Assembly: GCA_023512135.1 (NCBI GenBank)
Contig: JAIMAG010000019.1
Coordinates: forward strand, 1 to 46,155
Reading direction: 5' to 3'
From: Terriglobia bacterium
Lineage (GTDB): Bacteria > Acidobacteriota > Terriglobia > Acidiferrales > UBA7541
DNA length: 46,155 nucleotides
The notes below the pieces were generated by a model. It was not told the DNA's origin. It saw only the letters and a list, made by a program, of their open reading frames with translations, and searched no databases. The position numbers and the translations under genes were made by a program. Positions 18,302-26,467 of this stretch are shown here, one piece after another (positions within the stretch are counted from its first letter, which is position 1; every line of letters begins with the position of its first letter).

Positions 18302-19642
18302 ATGGCCGAGATCAGATTCCCTCAACTGAAAACCGACCTGCCCGGGCCGAAAGCCCGGCAGATCATACAGCTCGATGATCAGATGATTTCTCCTTCCTAC
18401 ACGCGCGCCTATCCGCTGGTCGCTTCCCGGGGCTACGGCGCGATGGTGGAAGACGTCGACGGCAACGTGTTCCTGGACTTCGCTGCCGGCATTGCGGTCG
18501 TGGCGACCGGCCACTGCCATCCCCGGGTAGTCCAGGCTATTCAGAAACAGGCCGCTGAACTGATCCACATGTCCGGCACGGATTTCTATTACACCCATAT
18601 GGTGGAGTTCGCCCAGAAACTGGCCTCGGTGACGCCCGGAGCCGGCCCGAAGCGGGTGTTCTACACGAATTCCGGCACCGAAGCCGTCGAAGCCGCCATC
18701 AAACTGGCCCGGCATGCCACGCGACGCGACAAGCTGGTGGCGTTTCTCGGCTGTTTCCACGGCCGGACCATGGGTTCGCTTTCGCTGACGGCCAGCAAAT
18801 CGGTCCAGCGGAAGGGATTCGGACCGCTGTTGCCCGGCGTGATTCACCTGCCCTATCCCTACTGCTACCGCTGCCCGTACAACCTGGAGCCGAAGTCCTG
18901 CGGCATCGAGTGCGCGCGGGTGCTCGAGCGGGAAATTTTCAAAAAGCTGGCCGACCCGGAAGACATCGCGGCAGTGTTCATCGAGCCGATCCAGGGCGAG
19001 GGCGGCTATGTGCCCGCGCCCGTCGAGTTCCTGCAGGAGCTGCAGCGCCTCTGCCGCAAACATGGCATTCTGCTGGTGGTGGACGAAGTGCAATCCGGCA
19101 TGGGACGCACCGGACGCTGGTGGGCCTGCGAGCATGCCGGCATCGAGCCCGACATTCTCTGCGTGGCCAAGGGCATCGCCTCGGGGATGCCGCTCGGAGC
19201 CATCGTCGCCCGGGCCGAGCTGATGCGCTGGCCGCCCGGCGCCCATGCTTCGACCTTCGGGGGCAATCCGGTTTGTTTGGCGGCGGCCCTGGCTACGTTT
19301 GCGTTACTCGAAGGCGGCTTGATTGAAAACGCGCGCCGCGTCGGGGAACACATCTTCGCCCGGCTGGCGGACTGGCCGCAGCGGCATCGCATCGTCGGCG
19401 ATGTGCGAGGCCGCGGGTTGATGGTAGGCATCGAGCTGGTGCGCGACCAGAAAACAAAAGAGCCAGCGCAAGACCTGCGCGACGAAATTGTGGACAGGGC
19501 GTTCCGCAAAGGCTTGTTGCTTCTCGGAGCGGGAGAAAGCAGCCTGCGGCTGTGTCCCCCGCTCGTGGTAGATACCGAACAGGCCGACTTCGCCCTGGAT
19601 ACCATCGAGACGTGTATTTCGGAACTCGAACGGAATCTGTAA
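18302..19642 (+). CDS. Class-III PLP-dependent aminotransferase (GabT/ornithine aminotransferase-like)
   Basis: A 446-residue fold-type I PLP enzyme. Key features are DGNVFLDFAAGIAVVATGHCHP, the PLP-phosphate segment NSGTEAVEAAIKLARH, FHGRTMGSLSLTASK, the cofactor-ring Asp in VVDEVQSGMGRTG and the Schiff-base lysine K290 in CVAKGIASGMPLG. The Cys-rich loop CYRCPYNLEPKSCGIEC is characteristic of the branch that includes archaeal ornithine aminotransferases/broad-specificity amino acid racemases and some GabT proteins. It therefore could be a 4-aminobutyrate aminotransferase, an ornithine or lysine aminotransferase, or a racemase. No gabD or arginine genes adjoin it to decide. GAGGAGGAG lies just before the ATG. 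Confidence 0.88.
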   Translation: MAEIRFPQLKTDLPGPKARQIIQLDDQMISPSYTRAYPLVASRGYGAMVEDVDGNVFLDFAAGIAVVATGHCHPRVVQAIQKQAAELIHMSGTDFYYTHMVEFAQKLASVTPGAGPKRVFYTNSGTEAVEAAIKLARHATRRDKLVAFLGCFHGRTMGSLSLTASKSVQRKGFGPLLPGVIHLPYPYCYRCPYNLEPKSCGIECARVLEREIFKKLADPEDIAAVFIEPIQGEGGYVPAPVEFLQELQRLCRKHGILLVVDEVQSGMGRTGRWWACEHAGIEPDILCVAKGIASGMPLGAIVARAELMRWPPGAHASTFGGNPVCLAAALATFALLEGGLIENARRVGEHIFARLADWPQRHRIVGDVRGRGLMVGIELVRDQKTKEPAQDLRDEIVDRAFRKGLLLLGAGESSLRLCPPLVVDTEQADFALDTIETCISELERNL

Positions 19643-19759
19643 CCCTCCTTCGCTCGTCGGCGGGAACTGTTCTGCGCAGGCGGCGGTCTGCGCCACGGTG
19701 CGTTGCGACCGGCAGCAGCTCGCGAAGAGCGCTCGCGGAGGTTTAGGAGAGCAGTCGCG

Positions 19760-20221
19760 ATGCTCGCCCGAATCGTTTTTGCGCTGGTGGAGTGGGGCGC
19801 CCGGCGCGGGCTGGTTGCAGAAGACGCGCGGGATGGCCCCGAAACGGCTCGGCAGAGCGCGCGGCGCACGGGCATCCGCGGTGAGACCTATGCGTATTGG
19901 TATCTGCGCCGCCACGGATACATCCTGGTCGCGCGAAACTACACGGCCGCCGGCGTCCCCGGAGAAATTGACCTGATCGGCTACGACGGGCCGACACTGG
20001 CTTTCATCGAGGTGAAAACCCGCACGGTGGATTCCGCGGACGCGCCCCGGCCCGAAGACGCTGTGACCCATGAGAAGCGTCGTGTGCTGCGCCGCATCGC
20101 GCAGCGCTACCTCGCCGAGCGCAGGTTGCGCGACATCCCGTGGCGGTTCGACGTGTTGGCCATCGAAAACCGTCCCGGGCAGCGGCCGCGGGTGCGCCTG
20201 CACAAAGGCGCGTTCGGCTGA
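19760..20221 (+). CDS. YraN / UPF0102 family nuclease-fold protein
   Basis: About 153 residues. The domain shows the restriction-endonuclease-like core of the YraN family: GIRGETYAYWYLRRHGYILVARNY, then GEIDLIGYDGPTLAFIEVKTR with the D...ExK-type catalytic pattern, and HEKRRVLRRIAQRYL followed by RFDVLAI. Function is not established for the family; a Holliday-junction-resolvase-like role has been suggested from fold. The ATG at 19760 has AGGAG at 19745-19749; an in-frame start at 19703 is possible but lacks the site. The N-terminal ~40 residues (a short hydrophobic segment MLARIVFALVEW) are longer than in most members. It lies between the aminotransferase and galT. Confidence 0.85.
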   Translation: MLARIVFALVEWGARRGLVAEDARDGPETARQSARRTGIRGETYAYWYLRRHGYILVARNYTAAGVPGEIDLIGYDGPTLAFIEVKTRTVDSADAPRPEDAVTHEKRRVLRRIAQRYLAERRLRDIPWRFDVLAIENRPGQRPRVRLHKGAFG

Positions 20222-20262
20222 ATCGGCCGGTGCGCAACTGGAAACGCCGCCGACAGGCAGAA

Positions 20263-20291
20263 TTGGCCGGCGGTGTGCAGTTCGGTAAAAT
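20263..20291 (+). promoter_or_regulatory. Promoter for galT
   Basis: TTGGCC (20263-20268), 17 bases, TAAAAT (20286-20291). The start would be near 20298, leaving a ~68-base leader. Confidence 0.5.
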
Positions 20292-20365
20292 AAAAAGGTT
20301 GAAGGGAGCATCGCCGCACAACCCAGCAGTGACTTCAGACACAGCCTCCCGGGAGGAACGTCCCC

Positions 20366-21382
20366 TTGCCTGAGTTGCGCAAAGACCCGATTGTGGGCCG
20401 CTGGGTGATTATCGCCACCGAGCGCGCCAAGCGGCCTAACGATTTCGCCGGACAGTCGGTGCAGATTCGCGGCACCGGCTTCTGTCCCTTCTGCGAAGGC
20501 AACGAGTCGAAAACGCCGCCCGAAGTCCTGGCCTACGGACGCAACAACGGTGCCGCGCCCAACACACCCGGCTGGACGGTGCGCGTGGTGCCGAACAAGT
20601 TCCCCGCGCTGGGCATCGAAGGCGAACTGGAACGCTCCGGGGAAGGGTTGTTCGACCGCATGAACGGCATCGGTGCCCACGAAGTGATCATCGAAACGAC
20701 GAATCACCAGCTCACGCTGGCCCAGTTGAGTGTGCGGCAGATGGAAGAAGTCCTGTGGGCCTACCGCGACCGCATGCTCGACCTGAAGAACGACAAGCGC
20801 TTCCGTTATATTCTGATCTTCAAAAATCATGGGGAAGCCGCCGGTGCCTCGCTCGAACACACGCACTCGCAACTGATCGCGCTGCCCATCGTGCCCCGGC
20901 AGGTGCGGGAAGAAGTCAGCAGCGCGCACCGCTACTACCAGGACAAAGAGCGGTGCATCTTCTGCGATATGGTGCGCCAGGAACTGAGCGACGGCACCCG
21001 GGTCATCGTGGAAAACGACCACTTCGTGGCCCTGGCGCCCTATGCCCCGCGCTTCCCCTTCGAAACCTGGATTCTTCCGAAACAGCACCTCTCGGCGTTC
21101 GAAAATGCGCAGAGCCCGCTCTACCACAGCCTGGCGCAGTTGCTGAAAGACGTGCTGGTCCGCGTGGATGTGGTGCTGGAACGGCCGCCGTACAACTACA
21201 TCCTGCACACCTCCCCCATCGGCGAAGAATCGAACGAGCACTACCACTGGCACATCGAGTTCATGCCCAAGCTGACCAAGGTGGCTGGCTTCGAGTGGGG
21301 CAGCGGCTTCTATATCAACCCGACCCCGCCCGAAGAAGCCGCCCGCTTCCTGCGTGAGGCGCAGGTGCCCGCGGCCGACTGA
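20366..21382 (+). CDS. galT: Galactose-1-phosphate uridylyltransferase
   Basis: A 338-residue HIT-superfamily enzyme that exchanges UMP between UDP-glucose and galactose-1-phosphate in the Leloir pathway. N-terminal block LRKDPIVGRWVIIATERAKRP; zinc-type CPFC pair near residues 40-43; VVPNKFPAL; GAHEVIIET; and the catalytic histidine motif HTHSQ in AGASLEHTHSQLIALP. A second CxxC (CIFCDM) and the closing HWHIEFMPKLTKVAGFEWGSG are as in thermophilic bacterial and archaeal GalT proteins. The start is TTG at 20366, with GGAGG at 20352-20356. No other galactose genes are adjacent. An ADP-glucose-type or broader sugar-nucleotide specificity cannot be excluded. Confidence 0.9.
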   Translation: MPELRKDPIVGRWVIIATERAKRPNDFAGQSVQIRGTGFCPFCEGNESKTPPEVLAYGRNNGAAPNTPGWTVRVVPNKFPALGIEGELERSGEGLFDRMNGIGAHEVIIETTNHQLTLAQLSVRQMEEVLWAYRDRMLDLKNDKRFRYILIFKNHGEAAGASLEHTHSQLIALPIVPRQVREEVSSAHRYYQDKERCIFCDMVRQELSDGTRVIVENDHFVALAPYAPRFPFETWILPKQHLSAFENAQSPLYHSLAQLLKDVLVRVDVVLERPPYNYILHTSPIGEESNEHYHWHIEFMPKLTKVAGFEWGSGFYINPTPPEEAARFLREAQVPAAD

Positions 21383-21469
21383 ACAGTGCCCCGGGTGTTC
21401 CGGGAAAGAAACGGCGGTCGCAGTTCGTAGGAGCAGGTAGAGATTGCCCCTGCACCGGGTCTGCGGCTT

Positions 21470-21478
21470 TGATAGGAT
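21470..21478 (+). promoter_or_regulatory. Extended -10 element for sppA
   Basis: TGA-TAGGAT, identical to the element upstream of the SDR gene. The ATG at 21538 is about 53 bases past the predicted start. No -35 at proper spacing. Confidence 0.45.
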
Positions 21479-21537
21479 AGCGCGGCGCACAGCCCAGCGC
21501 CGGATTCCACGCCAGGGGAGAAGGGAGGAGCAAGACC

Positions 21538-23229
21538 ATGTCGCGGCGTTCCAAGATAACCATTGTGGTGCTGGCCATCGTCCTGATGGTGGTGGTGGCC
21601 GGGGTGTTTTTCGCGGGCCGGCTGCCCAGCAATGCGGTCCTGGTGCTGCACATCCGCGGCACCATCGAAGACCAGAAGCCCTCGGGAATCTTCGGCGAGC
21701 TGGGTATGCCGGGCGCGCTGGTGCAGTATCAGTTGCTCGATGCCCTGGAAGCGGCCAAAACCGATGCGCGCATCCGCGGACTGGTGCTGAACATCGAATC
21801 GGTCGGCGCCGGCTGGGCGCGCACCCAGGAGCTCCGGCGCAAACTGCTCGAATTCCGGGAGAGCGGCAAACCCTCGGTCTGTTTCCTGAACATGGATGCC
21901 GCCTCCAACCAGGCCTACTACCTGGCCACCGGTTGCGAACAGGTCTGGTCGGTGCCCACGGCTCCGCTGGCCATCCTGGGCATGATGACCGAATCTCTCT
22001 TCTTCCGTGGAACGCTGGATAAACTGGGCATCTACCCGGACCTCTACCATATCGCCGAGTACAAAACCGCGCAGAACCAGTTCGTCGAAAAAAAATACAC
22101 GCCTGCGCACCGGGAAATGAGCGAATCGCTCGTGCGCAGCATCTACGAGCAGTATCTTCAGGAAGTCGCACAGGCGCGCGGGATGACGGCCGCAGAATTT
22201 CGTGCCCTGGTTGAGCAGGGGCCGCATCTTTCCGGTGCGGCTCTGGAAAAGAAACTCGTGGACCGCACTGCGTACTGGGACGAAGTCAGGGAATACTTCG
22301 AAGAAAAGGTCGGCACCTGGGAACCGGTCGAGCTGAAGCAGTACGTCAAGCAGTTACCCGACGACGGCCAGTACACCGTAGCGGTCGTGCACGCCACCGG
22401 GCTGATTGTCGTTGGCGATTCCGACTACGACCCGTTCATGGGCTGGGTGATGGGCTCGAACTCGGTGGCCCGCGACCTGCGCCAGGCCTGCGATGATGCT
22501 GCGGTCCGCGCAGTTGTCTTTCGCGTGGATTCCGGCGGCGGCTCGGCGGTGGCCAGCGAAATCATTCGCCGCGAAGTCGCCCAGTGCCGCGAAAAAGGCA
22601 AGCCGGTGGTTGTCTCCATGTCCGATGTAGCCGGCTCGGGCGGCTACTGGATTTCCATGTCCGCCGATAAAATCGTGGCCGAGCCGACCACGCTGACCGC
22701 ATCGATCGGCGTGGTCTACGGCAAGATGAACATCTCGGGCCTGTTCCGCCTGCTCGGCCTGAGCACCGACTTCGTGGCGTTGAGCGAAAATGCCACCCTG
22801 CTATACGAACAGCAGAACTTCACCCCGCAGCAGCGGCAGATCATCGAGCGACTGATGCGCGACATCTATGACAACTTCCTGGCCGGTGTGGCGCAGGGGC
22901 GGAAGATGGACGTGGCTGCGGTCGAGCGCATCGCCAAAGGACGCGTCTGGACCGGTGCCCAGGCCCGGGATCTCGGATTGGTGGATGAGCTCGGCGGCTA
23001 CGACCGTGCCTTTGCACTGGCCCGCGAGTTGGCCAGCCTCCCGGCCGACGCGCGACTGCGCGTGGTGCGCTATCCCCGGCTGAAGACGCTGTTCCAGGCC
23101 CTGCTGGAAGGTCCCGCGGTGCTGGAGCAGCTCACTGCCCGCGCTGACCTGGCCAGCCGGATGCGCCGCATCCTTCAGGTGACCGAAGGCGTGCAGGCGC
23201 AGATGCCGCTCAGCATTCGCATCCGCTAG
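21538..23229 (+). CDS. sppA: Signal peptide peptidase SppA, long (67K) type
   Basis: A 563-residue protease of the S49 family that degrades cleaved signal peptides at the cytoplasmic membrane. One N-terminal membrane span (about residues 7-26) is followed by two tandem ClpP-like domains, as in E. coli SppA. The catalytic Lys is in the first half (K176 in AEYKTAQNQF) and the nucleophile Ser in the second (S367 in AGSGGYWIS); SGGGSAVASEIIRREV precedes it. The WTGAQARDLGLVDELGG segment is the usual C-terminal signature. GGAGG at 21524-21528 supports the ATG. It converges on the HD-GYP gene with one base between the two stops. Confidence 0.94.
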   Translation: MSRRSKITIVVLAIVLMVVVAGVFFAGRLPSNAVLVLHIRGTIEDQKPSGIFGELGMPGALVQYQLLDALEAAKTDARIRGLVLNIESVGAGWARTQELRRKLLEFRESGKPSVCFLNMDAASNQAYYLATGCEQVWSVPTAPLAILGMMTESLFFRGTLDKLGIYPDLYHIAEYKTAQNQFVEKKYTPAHREMSESLVRSIYEQYLQEVAQARGMTAAEFRALVEQGPHLSGAALEKKLVDRTAYWDEVREYFEEKVGTWEPVELKQYVKQLPDDGQYTVAVVHATGLIVVGDSDYDPFMGWVMGSNSVARDLRQACDDAAVRAVVFRVDSGGGSAVASEIIRREVAQCREKGKPVVVSMSDVAGSGGYWISMSADKIVAEPTTLTASIGVVYGKMNISGLFRLLGLSTDFVALSENATLLYEQQNFTPQQRQIIERLMRDIYDNFLAGVAQGRKMDVAAVERIAKGRVWTGAQARDLGLVDELGGYDRAFALARELASLPADARLRVVRYPRLKTLFQALLEGPAVLEQLTARADLASRMRRILQVTEGVQAQMPLSIRIR

Positions 23230-23230
23230 G

Positions 23231-24202
23231 TTAGCTTGCGTAGACGAAAGCGTCCGGGACTTCCAGCAGACCGTTGCGGAAGGCGGCCTCGAACGCCTTC
23301 ACGACGCGCGGATCGAAATCCGTTCCCGCTCTCTTGACGATGTCGTCGCGCGCCTCGAGGGGGGACATCCCTTTCCGATAGGGACGGTCGCTGGTAAGAG
23401 CATCGTAGACGTCGGCCACACTGAGGATTCGAGCTTCGAGAGGAATTTCCTCGGCCTTCCACTTGTAGTAGCCATCGCCGTCGTACTTCTCGTGGTGCGC
23501 CAGGATGATGGGCAGCACCCGCCTCAACGTCCCGCCCACCGGGCTGAGCATCCGCACGCCTTTGTCCACATGGGTGCGCAGCTCAGCAATCTCTTCCTCG
23601 GTCAGTTGAGCCGCTTTGTAGAGCACTTCACGGCTCAGCTCCAGCTTGCCGATGTCGTGCAGCAGTGCCGCCGCCCGGACGTCTTCGATGCGTTCGGCCG
23701 GCAGTCCCATCTGCCGCGCAATTTGCGTGGCGTAGAAGGAAACGCGATAGGAATGGGTGTACGTGTATTTGTCTTTGGAGATGAACTGGCTCAAAATCTG
23801 CAACAGACCGTGGTAGGCCTCGCGCAGCTCGGCGATGGTTCGCTCGCGATGTTCATACAGCGTGCCGGTCGCGTATGCGGAAACCAGCAGAAAACCGGTC
23901 CAGATGCCCAGATCGCTCCAGCTCAGCAGCCGGCCCAGCTCGAACGTCAGTCCCGTGCCCAGGGCTTCCGGATTCATCAGGTTCAGCCAGCCGACAATCA
24001 GAATCGAAGCGACCGCGGTCTGCACCGCCCGCTTGCGTCCGAAGTAATACGCGGCAAACAGCGTGGGCAGATTGTAGAACGTCAGAACCAGCCGCTGGCC
24101 GGCCACAAAGAAGTTGATGACCCCGGCCGAGGCGATAATCGAAAAAATCAGCAGCAATTCTTTGTTGGTTTCCAGCAACCGTTGCATCCAACGCGAACGC
24201 AT
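23231..24202 (-). CDS. Membrane HD-GYP-type phosphodiesterase with altered GYP motif
   Basis: About 323 residues. The N-terminal ~130 residues hold about four hydrophobic segments (LLIFSIIASAGVINFFV, FYNLPTLFAAYYF, TAVASILIVGWL, LGIWTGFLLVSAYATG). The cytoplasmic C-terminus is an HD domain: HSYRVSFYATQIA, ALLHDIGKLEL (HD near 182-186), HHEKYDGDGYY (236-246), then ARILSVADVYDALTSDRPYR. The last block is diagnostic of HD-GYP proteins, which hydrolyse cyclic di-GMP. Here the proline of GYP is replaced by Tyr, and the loop to EEIP is one residue shorter than usual, so activity or specificity may differ. ATG 24202 is preferred to GTG 24220. Inverted repeats lie upstream at 24250-24300. Confidence 0.87.
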   Translation of the reverse strand: MRSRWMQRLLETNKELLLIFSIIASAGVINFFVAGQRLVLTFYNLPTLFAAYYFGRKRAVQTAVASILIVGWLNLMNPEALGTGLTFELGRLLSWSDLGIWTGFLLVSAYATGTLYEHRERTIAELREAYHGLLQILSQFISKDKYTYTHSYRVSFYATQIARQMGLPAERIEDVRAAALLHDIGKLELSREVLYKAAQLTEEEIAELRTHVDKGVRMLSPVGGTLRRVLPIILAHHEKYDGDGYYKWKAEEIPLEARILSVADVYDALTSDRPYRKGMSPLEARDDIVKRAGTDFDPRVVKAFEAAFRNGLLEVPDAFVYAS

Positions 24203-24249
24203 TCCCACCCCCGAGAGCACTCTGAAAGCCTCTGGTCCAGCAACAGCCC

Positions 24250-24300
24250 ACAGTACTGTAAAGAGTTATCGCCGTTTGAAACAGCTCTGTTTCCTAAACG
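24250..24300. promoter_or_regulatory. Two inverted repeats upstream of the HD-GYP gene
   Basis: ACAGTACTGT (24250-24259) is a perfect 10-bp palindrome. GAAACAG-CT-CTGTTTC (24278-24293) is an inverted repeat with 7-base arms that extends outward as CGTTT/AAACG (24273-24300) if a two-base bulge is allowed. The stretch is AT-rich compared with its surroundings. It lies 48-98 bases upstream of the HD-GYP start and before tRNA-Cys. Likely a promoter/operator region, though no clear -35/-10 pair is seen. Confidence 0.35.
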
Positions 24301-24401
24301 TTATTAACCATGAATCGTGATGACCGGTCGGCACTTCCGGCCGCGCGTCGCAGCGCACTCAGCTGGCTCCCCACCGTTCGTTTGCCGGGAACGGGATTTG
24401 C

Positions 24402-24407
24402 TATACT
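24402..24407 (+). promoter_or_regulatory. -10 box for tRNA-Cys
   Basis: TATACT, 11 bases before the mature tRNA 5' end; the -35 (TTGCCG at 24382-24387) is only 14 bases upstream, so the pairing is doubtful. Confidence 0.45.
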
Positions 24408-24418
24408 GAGTTCCGCAA

Positions 24419-24495
24419 GGCGCGGTACCCAAGAGGCCCAAGGGAGAGGTCTGCAAAACCTCCATTCGTGGGTTCGAATCCCACCCGCGCCTCCA
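24419..24495 (+). tRNA. tRNA-Cys (GCA anticodon)
   Basis: Acceptor arms GGCGCGG (24419-24425) and CCGCGCC (24485-24491) pair perfectly. The discriminator T at 24492, typical of tRNA-Cys, and an encoded CCA (24493-24495) follow. The anticodon stem GAGGT/ACCTC encloses the loop CTGCAAA with anticodon GCA. The T-arm is GTGGG-TTCGAAT-CCCAC. No clear terminator follows. Confidence 0.96.
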
Positions 24496-25252
24496 GCTTG
24501 TCCCTCCACCGACAACCGAGCTTACTGGTTATCCGTTGTTGCCTTGTGTACGATGTTGCAGCAGTAGGCGCGGCCAGGTCGTTAAACAGAACACCACAGC
24601 CATCGAGCCGGGGTGTTCTCAGGCCTGCTGCCGCAGGAGTTAATTTCTACCTGACCGGGAACAGAAATCGCCGGTTTTCCTGCGAGCAGTTGAAGTTTTC
24701 CCGAATGGCCGGGATGAGCGGGGTCCCATCCGGCTTCACTACATCTTCCGGGGACACGTCGGCACCTGGCTCATCCTGCAGCCGATTGAGCGCACCCCAT
24801 GGGTGAGACCATGATCCGGAAGTATCCGCGAACAGCGCGTTCCACCGCAGCTTCGGGATGACGGTTCTCTGCTCACACTCGATCGGTGAAGAACCGCGCG
24901 GCTTTGCTCGCGGCCGTGAGTGCATGGCGTATGGAAGCGCCTGACTCCGCTCCGGCTTCCGAGCCTTCTGGTTGATACCTTTGAAAATCTGGAGAGAAAA
25001 ACAGGTTGGTTGGCGCGCAATGCTGAGCGCGCGTGTCATGGTCGGGTGCAGAGTTCGCGTTTTGTCCTGCGCCCCCTGGGGATGCGGTTCTGTGCCACCA
25101 TTCGCTGTGTGCCCGGTCTAGAATAAAGACCCGGCCGACCCTTGGCCGTCGGTTCACCCGGCACACACGGGGCTGCCCGGTTTGTGGTCGGCTGCCGAGG
25201 TGCAGCAGTAGATGTGAATTCGTGGGAAGGAAATTCCCCGGAAGCGGCAACA
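24496..25252 (+). other. 757-base intergenic region between tRNA-Cys and the M20 peptidase gene
   Basis: Longest gap in the window. It holds an inverted repeat AGAACACC (24588-24595) / GGTGTTCT (24612-24619) without a T-tract, and a TAGAAT -10-like box at 25119-25124. On the minus strand, 24647-25039, there is a 130-codon open frame with fairly high third-position GC in its last ~70 codons but no recognisable domain, no ribosome-binding site and an odd composition (three Trp in a short stretch). I cannot call it a gene; it could be a decayed one. Nothing else recognised. Confidence 0.5.
25119..25124 (+). promoter_or_regulatory. Possible -10 box for the M20 peptidase gene
   Basis: TAGAAT, the same hexamer seen upstream of cysS, tRNA-Arg and the 30047 membrane protein. 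A start near 25131 leaves a GC-rich ~120-base leader containing CCGAC/GTCGG arms. No -35 at normal spacing. Confidence 0.3.
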
Positions 25253-26467
25253 ATGGCCGTGCGCAAACGCAGCGACAACCGAAACAAGGCCGACGCCGTG
25301 TCCTCGGTGCTTCGGGTGGACCGTCGCTTTCTGCGGGAGACGCTGGCGGGATTGATTCGGATCAACTCGGTGAATCCTTCTTTGGTGCCGGGTGCGCCCG
25401 GCGAAGCTGCGATCGCGCGGTTTCTGGCGGCTCAGTTGAAAGCGTTGGATGCGGAGATTCACCTGCACGAACCGGCCCCGGGCCGCACCAGTGTCGTCGG
25501 GATCTTTCGCGGTGCGGGCGACGGACGGTCGCTGATGCTGAACGCGCATGTGGATACCGTCGGCGTCGAAGGCATGGCGGAGCCCTTCTCCGCCCGGGTG
25601 CGCAGCGGCCGTATCTACGGACGCGGCAGCTACGACATGAAAGGCTCCCTGGCCGCCTGCCTGGCCGCAGCCAAAGTGCTGCGCGATGCCGGTGTGAAGC
25701 TTGCCGGTGACCTGCTGATTGCTGCCGTGGCCGACGAGGAATACGCCAGCCTCGGCACCGCCGACCTGCTGCGGCACTACCGTCCCGAAGCCGCCATCGT
25801 CACCGAGCCGACGCACCTGCAACTCTGCCTCGCGCACAAAGGCTTCGTCTGGCTGGAAGTCGAAACGCTCGGGCGCGCTGCCCACGGCAGCCGGTTCGAC
25901 CTCGGCGTGGACGCCAATCTGCGCATGGGCCGGTTTCTGGCCGAGCTCGAAAAGCTGGAACAGCAGTTGCGCCGGCGCCGGCCGCATCCGCTTGTGGGGC
26001 CGCCCTCGCTGCACGCGGCGCTGCTCGCCGGCGGCACTGGCCTGAGCACCTATGCGGCACGCAGCACCGTGAAGATCGAACGGCGCACCATCCCGGGCGA
26101 AACCGTCGCCCAAGTGCGGCGCGAAATCAGAGCCATCCTGACGCGGCTCCGTGCGCGCGATACGAGTTTTCGCGCGCGCATGCGCACGCTGCTCGTGCGC
26201 GAGCCGTTCGAAGTGTCACGCAAGGCCGCTGTGGTGCGCGCTGTCGAATCCGCTGCTGCGGCGGTGCTCGGGCGGCGCCCCGGCGTGTGCGGTCAGGGCC
26301 CCTGGATGGATGCTGCCTTGTTGGCCGCAGCCGGCGTCGAAACCGTGGTCATCGGTCCGGCCGGCGGCGGTGCCCACGCCGCCGAAGAATGGGTCGAACT
26401 CGACTCCGTCGAAAAACTCGCCGCCATCCTGGCTCACGCCGCAGTCGAATACTGCGGCCGGGCATGA
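25253..26467 (+). CDS. M20-family metallopeptidase (ArgE/DapE/ACY1-like)
   Basis: About 404 residues of a cytoplasmic di-zinc amidohydrolase. The zinc and catalytic residues are visible in LNAHVDTVG, YGRGSYDMKGSLAAC, VADEEYASLG and TEPTHL, and the last zinc His in GGGAHAAEEWVEL. The lid/dimerisation domain lies in the middle, with the HGSRFDLGVDAN and STVKIERRTIPGE blocks. Such enzymes deacetylate N-acetylornithine, desuccinylate N-succinyl-diaminopimelate, or hydrolyse N-acyl amino acids; the substrate cannot be read from sequence or neighbours. The ATG at 25253 is chosen because the upstream in-frame extension to 25142 lies in apparent leader sequence. GGAAG lies about 14 bases upstream, a weak site. 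Confidence 0.88.
   Translation: MAVRKRSDNRNKADAVSSVLRVDRRFLRETLAGLIRINSVNPSLVPGAPGEAAIARFLAAQLKALDAEIHLHEPAPGRTSVVGIFRGAGDGRSLMLNAHVDTVGVEGMAEPFSARVRSGRIYGRGSYDMKGSLAACLAAAKVLRDAGVKLAGDLLIAAVADEEYASLGTADLLRHYRPEAAIVTEPTHLQLCLAHKGFVWLEVETLGRAAHGSRFDLGVDANLRMGRFLAELEKLEQQLRRRRPHPLVGPPSLHAALLAGGTGLSTYAARSTVKIERRTIPGETVAQVRREIRAILTRLRARDTSFRARMRTLLVREPFEVSRKAAVVRAVESAAAAVLGRRPGVCGQGPWMDAALLAAAGVETVVIGPAGGGAHAAEEWVELDSVEKLAAILAHAAVEYCGRA

Noticed and set aside
19304-22171. 955-codon minus-strand open frame across the aminotransferase, yraN, galT and sppA
   Set aside because: It opposes several well-supported genes and has low-complexity Arg/Pro/His composition.
24588-24619. AGAACACC/GGTGTTCT hairpin as terminator of tRNA-Cys
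   Set aside because: The loop is 16 bases and no T-tract follows.
24647-25039. 130-residue minus-strand protein in the tRNA-Cys/M20 gap
   Set aside because: No known domain, no ribosome-binding site, odd composition; listed only as a possible remnant.
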